Source of the DNA: Victivallis vadensis
GTDB lineage: Bacteria > Verrucomicrobiota > Lentisphaeria > Victivallales > GWF2-50-93
Assembly (NCBI GenBank): GCA_020718525.1
Contig: DYRX01000060.1
Location: 1 to 15,602 of the forward strand
DNA length: 15,602 nt
Direction of reading: 5' to 3'
Made by a program: the position numbers and the translations under genes. A model generated the notes under the pieces. It saw only the letters and a program-made list of their open reading frames with translations, had not been told where the DNA came from and ran no database searches. Position 1 is the stretch's first letter. Each line of letters starts with the position of its first letter. Positions 7,370-12,884 of this stretch are shown in pieces.

Positions 7370-7456
7370 GCCGAAGTGGCGGAATTGGCAGACGCACTAG
7401 ACTCAAAATCTGGCGCCCTTTCGGGTGTGAGGGTTCGAGTCCCTCCTTCGGCACCA
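7370..7456 (+). tRNA. tRNA-Leu (anticodon CAA)
   Basis: Class II tRNA with acceptor GCCGAAG (7370-7376) pairing CTTCGGC (7446-7452), anticodon stem CTAGA/TCTGG around loop CTCAAAA (anticodon CAA, reading UUG), a long variable arm containing GCCC-TTTC-GGGT, T-arm GAGGG-TTCGAGT-CCCTC, discriminator A and an encoded CCA (7454-7456). It stands about 100 nt after the thioredoxin gene. No integrase or attachment-site duplication is seen next to it. Confidence 0.96.
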
Positions 7457-7547
7457 TTTCATTATAACGCATTTGTATTCATTAACTTACAATCAATGCT
7501 ATAGTTTTTCATTTTAATAAGTTCAAATTGTGAATTTATCTTCCATT

Positions 7548-7589
7548 AAACTGCCGGAAAGAAGACAGCGTGAACTCCAACGGCAGTTT
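7548..7589. repeat. 9-bp inverted repeat in the tRNA-adaptor intergenic gap
   Basis: AAACTGCCG (7548-7556) and CGGCAGTTT (7581-7589) are perfect inverted repeats separated by 24 nt. They sit in the 255-bp region 7457-7711, which is AT-rich on its left half and has no gene I can support. This could be the 3' structure of the minus-strand decarboxylase-adaptor transcript, but no U-tract follows on that strand. Confidence 0.45.
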
Positions 7590-7711
7590 CAAAGGAGTAA
7601 ACTGCGTTCGTTTACTGAATCCGTACTATGCGGCCGAAGTCATAAGATTCATGAAAAAAAGGACTTGGGTTGCATCCGAAGCTGGTCTTGATGGAATGGA
7701 GCGTGTCACTA

Positions 7712-8911
7712 TTATGGGGATGGGGCTCCCAGATGTTTCGAGACTGAAATCGGGCTGGCATTGACAAGGCGGTGTTTTCCATCAATGACGACAAGGTCGC
7801 CGTCTGAAAGGCCTTCGGAGATCTGTATGCGTTCGGAGCCCTCTATTCCAGTGAGCAGCGCCCTGCTTTTGGCAAATCCGTTCTCGGCGATGAAGCAGAA
7901 AGGACGATTGTCCTGAAAAATGAGAGCCTTGTAGGGGATGGCGAGGGCGTTTTCATCGAATCTGCTTATGATGATTCCAGAAAGATATTGTCCGTCCTTG
8001 AAAATGCCAGCCCCCTTGTCGGTTCTGATTTTGACCTGTATGCTTCTGCCCCCCGGATCAACGGCAGGATTTACGCTGTAGACTCTGGCTTCAATCCTTT
8101 CATCCCTTTCGGAGCCTTTTTCGATCACGCTGTAAAAAATGTATGCTTTCAGTCCGGTGCTCAGCCTGTCGGCGAAACTTGCTGGGACTTCGCAGGTCAT
8201 CTCCATTTCCGAGTCGCGCAGCAGGATGAATGGAATTGTTTTCAGAAGGTCCGACTCACTGCTTATGCCCTGTCCTGGATCTCCTGCAAAATAGTAGCCT
8301 TTCTTGACATTCATGTATGCGATGGTTCCATCGCATGGCGCATGGATTTTGAGGTGTTCAAGCGAGATTTCCGCCTGTTTGAGCTTGGCTAGGCAGGTGT
8401 TAACCGACATTTCAGCCTTGACTTTCGCGAGTTCATACTGCTCGAATTCTGTCCTGCTAACGGTCTGCTTCTCGAAAAGGATCCTGTATCTTTCGAAGTC
8501 AACTTTGGCTTTGTTAAGCGCCGCCTGAGCCTCCATCAGCATCGCCTTTTGAACATTCAGCTCCTGCTCCATGGTCGAGGGATCGATCGCGGCGAGAAGT
8601 TCTCCCTTCAGAACCCGGTCGCCCTCCCTGATGTCGCGCATGCGCCCTTCAGCGTCGGGCACCTGCTTGACAAAGATCACTTTGCCGCCGGACTGGAAAT
8701 AGCAGTATTCCCTATCAACCGCCCGTATCGTCCCTGTCACATAGATGAGCTCTTCGATTTTCTCCCTTGGCACCTTGAATACCGAAACAGGAATTGGTGT
8801 GGCATTGCGGACGGTGTCCTCCTTTTTTTCTCCGAAGGCTCCGCTTTTCCAATAGAGGAGTGCAAAGACGCCCAGGAGAAGCGGGACGGCAAAAAGCAGT
8901 GTCTTTTTCAT
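7712..8911 (-). CDS. RND-type efflux periplasmic adaptor (HlyD/MFP family)
   Basis: A 399-residue membrane-fusion protein that would bridge an inner-membrane transporter and an outer-membrane channel. Residues about 4-20 form a single signal anchor without a lipobox cysteine. Next come the split barrel-sandwich hybrid domain (VTGTIRAVDREYCYFQSGG; the return half HLKIHAPCDGTIAYMNVKKG), an alpha-helical coiled-coil hairpin between them (about 115-195), a beta-barrel domain with DPGGRSIQVKIR and a C-terminal membrane-proximal domain. GAGGG lies 4 nt upstream of the ATG. It follows the decarboxylase gene by 59 nt on the same strand, so they are probably one operon. Unusually, no transporter or TolC-like gene follows; downstream there is only intergenic DNA and a tRNA on the other strand. 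Confidence 0.9.
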   Translation of the reverse strand: MKKTLLFAVPLLLGVFALLYWKSGAFGEKKEDTVRNATPIPVSVFKVPREKIEELIYVTGTIRAVDREYCYFQSGGKVIFVKQVPDAEGRMRDIREGDRVLKGELLAAIDPSTMEQELNVQKAMLMEAQAALNKAKVDFERYRILFEKQTVSRTEFEQYELAKVKAEMSVNTCLAKLKQAEISLEHLKIHAPCDGTIAYMNVKKGYYFAGDPGQGISSESDLLKTIPFILLRDSEMEMTCEVPASFADRLSTGLKAYIFYSVIEKGSERDERIEARVYSVNPAVDPGGRSIQVKIRTDKGAGIFKDGQYLSGIIISRFDENALAIPYKALIFQDNRPFCFIAENGFAKSRALLTGIEGSERIQISEGLSDGDLVVIDGKHRLVNASPISVSKHLGAPSP

Positions 8912-8970
8912 TTTCCCTCAATAGAACTGGCTGAATATCTGCTGTGCATCTTGAAAATATTCAATCTTTT

Positions 8971-10113
8971 TCAGACATTTATATGGACTATTTTAGCTGG
9001 TGGAAACCCATTGAATGATGTTGCGGAGGCTGTGCTGTATGCGCCAATCTTGCGGCTGAAAACCAGATCGCCAAGCTGTAAATTCGACGGAAGCTCCTCG
9101 CTCATGGAAATCACATCGAGCGCGTCGCAGGTAGGTCCGAACACCGTGCATATCTCCTTTACGCCCTTCTTGAACGATTCGATCTTGTATTTGCAATGGT
9201 CGTAGATGATCCCGGAGAAGCTGTTGTAGACGCCGTCGTCAATGTAGTAGCATAGCTTGCCGTCCCGCACTGCCTTTCCAATTATTTTCGAAACGGTGTA
9301 GCCGGCATCCGCCACAAGAAAGCGTCCCGGCTCTGCAAGAATTTGAATCTCCTTGGGAAAAAGCCTTTTGATTTCAGAATTTATCAGCTTCGCCAATTCC
9401 TCGAAAGGCTTGACGCTGTCGTCGTAGCGGACAGGGAAGCCGCCTCCGATGTCGAGCAGATTCATTTTTGTGTAGCCTCTGTCCACCGCCTCCTTGTAGA
9501 TGTTTGCCGCAAGATTGAGCGCCTGCACGAAGTTGTCGAAATTGGTGGTCTGACTGCCCACATGAAAGCTTAATCCCTCGACCGTCAGTCCGTTCTTTTC
9601 GGCTTCTAGAATCAGATCAACAGCTTCTCCCGGAGCGGCTCCGCATTTTGACGAGAGCTCTACCATTGCTCCAGTGTTTGGCACCTTCAGCCTGAGAACC
9701 AGCCCGGAATTCGGGGCATGCTTTCTTATCTTGCGGATTTCCTCGGAATTGTCGAAGGTGACAAGCGCCTTGTATTGATCCAGCTCGCGCAGGGTCTCCT
9801 CAGCCTTTATGGGATTGGCATAGATGATTTTGTCCCAAATCCAGTCCTGCCTCTCTTTGGCGGGCATCCCTTCGATGTATTTGTGCACAATCATGAATTC
9901 CGGCATCGAGGCGACATCAAAGCTCGCGCCCGCCTTGAAAAGCGTTCCGACGATCTCCGGATTCGGATTTGCCTTTACTGCGTAGTAGGCCTGGACGCGA
10001 GGCAGATGCCTCTTGAAGAGCGCGTAGCTTCTCCTCAACTGCTCGTGGTCAATCACGAAAAGGGGAGTGCCATGCTTTTTTGCAAGCGTCTGAAGCGTGC
10101 TGAGATTTGTCAT
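8971..10113 (-). CDS. Ornithine decarboxylase, type III (alanine racemase fold)
   Basis: PLP enzyme expected to convert ornithine to putrescine, the entry step of polyamine synthesis. In the 380-residue product: PLP lysine K47 in YYAVKANPNP, stacking H184 in FHVGSQ, GGGFP 223-227, EPGRF 261-265, DDGVYNSF with D292/D293, the catalytic pair C329-D330 in FGPTCDALD, and GAYSTASATSFNGF near the C-terminus. GPTCD with the IDDGVY motif fits ornithine (or dual lysine/ornithine) decarboxylases, while diaminopimelate decarboxylases have a different segment there. A small insertion (about residues 83-94, KERQDWIWD) precedes IIYANP. Shine-Dalgarno AGGAG, spacing 7, touches the stop codon of an 18-codon leader ORF (10126-10182). 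lysA is the main alternative, less likely. Confidence 0.88.
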   Translation of the reverse strand: MTNLSTLQTLAKKHGTPLFVIDHEQLRRSYALFKRHLPRVQAYYAVKANPNPEIVGTLFKAGASFDVASMPEFMIVHKYIEGMPAKERQDWIWDKIIYANPIKAEETLRELDQYKALVTFDNSEEIRKIRKHAPNSGLVLRLKVPNTGAMVELSSKCGAAPGEAVDLILEAEKNGLTVEGLSFHVGSQTTNFDNFVQALNLAANIYKEAVDRGYTKMNLLDIGGGFPVRYDDSVKPFEELAKLINSEIKRLFPKEIQILAEPGRFLVADAGYTVSKIIGKAVRDGKLCYYIDDGVYNSFSGIIYDHCKYKIESFKKGVKEICTVFGPTCDALDVISMSEELPSNLQLGDLVFSRKIGAYSTASATSFNGFPPAKIVHINV

Positions 10114-10125
10114 CTATTTTCTCCT

Positions 10126-10182
10126 TTATTTCACTTGATCCCGCCAAATTCTGAAAAAAAACGGCATTTCACATGCCATCAT
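10126..10182 (-). CDS. Candidate 18-codon leader peptide of the ornithine decarboxylase operon
   Basis: Minus-strand ORF encoding MMACEMPFFFRIWRDQVK. It has an AAAGG Shine-Dalgarno about 5 nt before the first ATG. Its TAA stop directly abuts the AGGAG that serves the decarboxylase ATG. A terminator-like hairpin lies within its codons 2-10, and the Phe-Phe-Phe run is encoded by the U-tract. The E. coli speFL leader peptide, which controls the unrelated speF ornithine decarboxylase by sensing ornithine, is a precedent for this layout but shares no sequence I can see. An ORF this short could arise by chance. Confidence 0.4.
   Translation of the reverse strand: MMACEMPFFFRIWRDQVK
10154..10180 (-). 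terminator. Terminator-like hairpin in the decarboxylase leader (possible attenuator)
   Basis: Read on the minus strand, GGCAT (10177-10173), loop GTGAA and ATGCC (10167-10163) form a stem that U-G, A-U and G-U pairs can extend, followed by G and eight T (10161-10154). It lies about 40 nt before the decarboxylase ATG and no minus-strand gene lies upstream for it to terminate, so attenuation of the decarboxylase transcript is the simplest reading. A second hairpin, GAAACC/GGTTTC (10203-10198 with 10189-10184), sits just upstream of it and overlaps the leader ORF ribosome-binding site. Confidence 0.45.
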
Positions 10183-10263
10183 TGAAACCTTTACGCCGGT
10201 TTCGACGTAACTGCTTCTGGAGAAAGTCAACCAAAAACTTCAATTTTCAAGGACTGGAACAGG

Positions 10264-11256
10264 ATGAAAATATTAAATTCATGTAAATCGGCGTCGGCGA
10301 AATGCGCGGTCAAGGGAATTCTTCTTATGGGGCTTCTGCTCCTCCGTCCCTGGAACTGCAGCTCAGGAGAGATGAACTGCACAATCGAGGACAAATCAAG
10401 AGCAAGAGCCCTTCCTCTGAAAATTTACTATCCGGACGAGAAGGGCAAGGCATGTCCGGTCATAGTCTTTTCACATGGACTCGGAGGGACATGCGAAGGA
10501 TATTCCTATCTCGGCAGGCACTGGTCCCAAAACGGATACATCTCGGTGCATGTCCAGCATCCCGGAAGCGACGATTCAGCCTGGCGCGGTCAGACAGATC
10601 CGTATCAGTCCATGAAAAAAGCTTCAATGAGCCTTGCAAACATGATTGCGCGCCCGATTGACATCAAATTCGCGATAGACTCGGTCCTCGCGATGAACGG
10701 GAATCCGGACTCGCCCCTCTTTAAACTATGCGATCCTGAAAGAATCGGAGTTGCAGGGCATTCCTTCGGTGCCTACACAGCCCTCGCCAGTGCAGGAAGA
10801 ACTTTTCCAATTCAAAGGGAGGACGGCTTCAACTTCAAGGATTCAAGAATCAAGGCCTGCATCGCAATGAGTCCACCCGCAAAAATGAAAGACGCAGAAA
10901 ACGGATCCTATGCGAAATTCGCAATTCCATGTATGGTCATGACGGGAACGCTTGACGATAGCCCGATAGGCGACACAAAGGCGGGAGACCGGAGAATTCC
11001 ATTCGACGCAATGCCGCCCGGAGACAAGTATCTGCTCACTTTCATCGAAGGAGATCACATGATTTTCTCTGGCAGAAAACGCCTTTCTATGAAAAACACC
11101 CAGGAAAAGGACAGGCAGTTCCAGGATCTCATCTCGCTTTCATCCCTGAAATTTTGGGACGCATATCTGAAAGATGACGCGGCATCTTTGCAGTGGCTCA
11201 AGGGGAGGGCGTTCGAAGACGGCATGAAATCCTACGCAAGCCTGGAAAGAAAATAG
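10264..11256 (+). CDS. Exported alpha/beta hydrolase (dienelactone hydrolase / PAF-acetylhydrolase-like)
   Basis: A 330-residue serine hydrolase of the alpha/beta fold. Motifs: oxyanion region VIVFSHGLGG, nucleophile elbow GHSFG (165-169, S167), a probable acid in MTGTLDDSP and the histidine in EGDHMIFSG. The long segment between strand and nucleophile (RPIDIKFAIDSVL) is typical of the 'predicted dienelactone hydrolase' and plasma PAF-acetylhydrolase-like group. Residues about 15-35 are hydrophobic (GILLMGLLLL) after a charged start, fitting a Sec signal peptide; the nearby cysteine is not in a good lipobox. AAGGA (10249-10253) lies 10 nt before the ATG. The substrate cannot be told from sequence; esters or lactones are likely. 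Divergent from the decarboxylase operon across 150 bp. Confidence 0.85.
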   Translation: MKILNSCKSASAKCAVKGILLMGLLLLRPWNCSSGEMNCTIEDKSRARALPLKIYYPDEKGKACPVIVFSHGLGGTCEGYSYLGRHWSQNGYISVHVQHPGSDDSAWRGQTDPYQSMKKASMSLANMIARPIDIKFAIDSVLAMNGNPDSPLFKLCDPERIGVAGHSFGAYTALASAGRTFPIQREDGFNFKDSRIKACIAMSPPAKMKDAENGSYAKFAIPCMVMTGTLDDSPIGDTKAGDRRIPFDAMPPGDKYLLTFIEGDHMIFSGRKRLSMKNTQEKDRQFQDLISLSSLKFWDAYLKDDAASLQWLKGRAFEDGMKSYASLERK

Positions 11257-11278
11257 TAGCAATAATCACGCTTTTTCC

Positions 11279-11306
11279 TTGTCTTTTCAATTTTTGGGCA
11301 TATTCT
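11279..11306 (+). promoter_or_regulatory. Candidate promoter of tmRNA
   Basis: TTGTCT (11279-11284) and TATTCT (11301-11306) are separated by 16 nt and lie directly upstream of ssrA. The predicted start is a few bases before 11319, which is compatible with 5' trimming by RNase P. The hexamers match the consensus only partly. Confidence 0.35.
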
Positions 11307-11318
11307 AGTTAATCAGTT

Positions 11319-11673
11319 GGGGGCGCTCCGGTTTCGACTGGGTGGACTCAGCGTCGAATGCATGCCGAGGATGATCGTAGGCCTCGTAAATCACCGGTCA
11401 AATTAGTATCTGCGAACGAACAATTCGCCCTCGCCGCTTAACTGACGGCGACGTTTTCGCCCTGACGGACACTAGGGGACGGAAACGAGGTCAGTGTCCT
11501 GGCAGAAAGCTCGAGGCTCAGGAGTTTTTTGTGAGAAAGCACTGCGCATAGTCCGACGAGCGCCTGTCCGGCGGCAAATTCAGAGGACGATAAGCAATAA
11601 GGCCGGAACAAGCATGTAGAGGTCGGCGTAATGCCTGTCTAGGACGCGGGTTCGACTCCCGCCGCCTCCACCA
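11319..11673 (+). ncRNA. ssrA: Transfer-messenger RNA (tmRNA), one-piece
   Basis: Rescues stalled ribosomes and tags the unfinished protein for proteolysis. The tRNA-like ends pair: GGGGGCG (11319-11325) with CGCCTCC (11663-11669), then A and an encoded CCA. The T-arm GCGGG-TTCGACT-CCCGC lies at the 3' end, and CCGGTTTCGACTGGGT near the 5' end is a diagnostic match. The tag reading frame is GCG AAC GAA CAA TTC GCC CTC GCC GCT TAA (11412-11441), giving ANEQFALAA, which with the charged alanine yields (A)ANEQFALAA. It ends in the usual ALAA recognised by ClpXP. Total length is 355 nt. The 3' end is 17 nt from the convergent hydrolase gene. Confidence 0.97.
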
Positions 11674-11690
11674 TCCATTTATTAGCTATC

Positions 11691-12713
11691 TCATGGGAAG
11701 AGGATATCAAGTTCCTCTTTGGGCTTTCCGTCCTTATGAAAGATGCCGAATGCTCCCATATAGTCCCAGACAGCCCATCCAATCTCATATTCTGAGAAGA
11801 GTTTGACAGCATCCCCGAACCAGTTGACGCGCGCGTCTTGGGGCGCGAGCGTTATCGCGCCGAATTCACTGCAATACAATTCGCAGTTGTGCCTTTTCTT
11901 GAAATCCAGTGCGTGCTTCAGGGTTTCTTCCATCCTGTCAAAATCAAGTTTTATCCCGGAATATATTAGAGTCTGAGTCTTCATTGACTCGTCAGGCATT
12001 TCCGATGCCTCCCTTTCAAGGTTTGGAACTATGGCTGGATATCCTATCTCAAGATTCAGCCTTTTGAGATTTCCAACCCAGCATGCCTTCTGATGAGTGA
12101 AGATGAAAGGCTCGTAAAAGTGGAAGGAATACACCGTATGCGGGTCGTCAAAATGCTTCAAATCCGGGAACGTATATGGAGACTGCCATGAATTTGATCC
12201 GACAAAAATCATGCGGCTCTGGGATTCTCTCCTTACTGCCGCATGACCGATTGAGGCGATTTTGTTCCAGTCTGAATTGTCATTGGCCGTCGGCTCGTTG
12301 AGAAGCTCGAATGCGATTGCATCAAGGTCTGAATCTCCGAAACACCTTGCGATACCTGTCCAAATCGCTCCAAATCTGTCCTGAAGATCGCGTCGGTTCC
12401 AGATGCAGTTTATTTCCGGCGTGGCAAAGCTCATTCCTGGAGCGGAATGCAGATCAATCAAAATGGCAAGACCTGAATTTCTTGAAAATTTGCACGCGCG
12501 CTCCACATGGCTCATGCCCGAGTCGAGCAGGCCGCCAGACTCATTTTCTATGAGCTTGTAGTCCACTGGAAGTCTCACATGATCGGCTCCGGAGTCTGCA
12601 ATTCTTCTGAAGTCATCCTCTGTACAAGCTCCTGCAAGCTTTTCCTTGTCATTTAGATCGCACTGGGAAAGCCAATGCGAAAGATTTACTCCGCGCGCAA
12701 AATTGCGTACCAT
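11691..12713 (-). CDS. Glycoside hydrolase family 5-like (cellulase-fold) enzyme, cytoplasmic
   Basis: A 340-residue TIM-barrel glycosidase. It opens with the common GH5 start RGVNLSHWLSQ (7-17), then HVRLPVDY (45-52), the acid/base Glu140 in FELLNEP, HFYEP (198-202), the nucleophile Glu283 in YCSEFGA, and GWAVWDYMGAFGIF (312-325). No signal peptide is present, so it probably acts on imported oligosaccharides or glycosides. ATG 12713 is preferred because GGAG lies 7 nt upstream and the conserved domain begins at once. The frame continues to an ATG at 12806, which adds 31 non-conserved residues and has no Shine-Dalgarno; a TATAAA about 10 nt upstream of that ATG would place the transcription start close to it. 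Specificity (beta-glucan, mannan or other) cannot be set from sequence. Confidence 0.85.
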   Translation of the reverse strand: MVRNFARGVNLSHWLSQCDLNDKEKLAGACTEDDFRRIADSGADHVRLPVDYKLIENESGGLLDSGMSHVERACKFSRNSGLAILIDLHSAPGMSFATPEINCIWNRRDLQDRFGAIWTGIARCFGDSDLDAIAFELLNEPTANDNSDWNKIASIGHAAVRRESQSRMIFVGSNSWQSPYTFPDLKHFDDPHTVYSFHFYEPFIFTHQKACWVGNLKRLNLEIGYPAIVPNLEREASEMPDESMKTQTLIYSGIKLDFDRMEETLKHALDFKKRHNCELYCSEFGAITLAPQDARVNWFGDAVKLFSEYEIGWAVWDYMGAFGIFHKDGKPKEELDILFP

Positions 12714-12831
12714 TGTCCTGCTCCATTTATGATATTGACGATAAAATGCCTGTTTTGCTTTCTGACATTCCTGCAAGATAGTTTCAAATTCAGATTTGTC
12801 CAACATTTGGGGTTTATATCGCCTTCTTCTG

Positions 12832-12840
12832 TGATATATT
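12832..12840 (+). promoter_or_regulatory. Candidate extended -10 promoter of cobD-cobQ
   Basis: TG-A-TATATT (12832-12840) matches an extended -10 element; the start would be near 12847, about 38 nt before the ATG. No good -35 hexamer is visible. No cobalamin riboswitch core is seen in the 171-bp gap. Confidence 0.3.
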
Positions 12841-12884
12841 GCATCTTTTTCAACAGCTTGACAAGGCAGGAGACATCATTTCAA

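Noticed and set aside
7370..7456. tRNA-Leu and tmRNA as integration sites of a mobile element
   Set aside because: No integrase gene, attachment-site repeat or change in gene character is seen next to either RNA gene.
7570..7764. Plus-strand ORF of 64 codons with a GTG start
   Set aside because: It overlaps the 3' end of the adaptor gene, begins inside an inverted repeat, lacks a convincing ribosome-binding site at suitable distance, and resembles no family.
8549..9205. Plus-strand ORF of 218 codons opposite the decarboxylase-adaptor junction
   Set aside because: Both genes beneath it on the minus strand have full family signatures; this frame has none.
12861..12884. Text resembling a B12 box (AGGCAGGAGAC) just before cobD-cobQ
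   Set aside because: Only part of the B12-box consensus matches, the AGGAG is better explained as the Shine-Dalgarno, and no upstream cobalamin riboswitch core was seen in the 171-bp gap.
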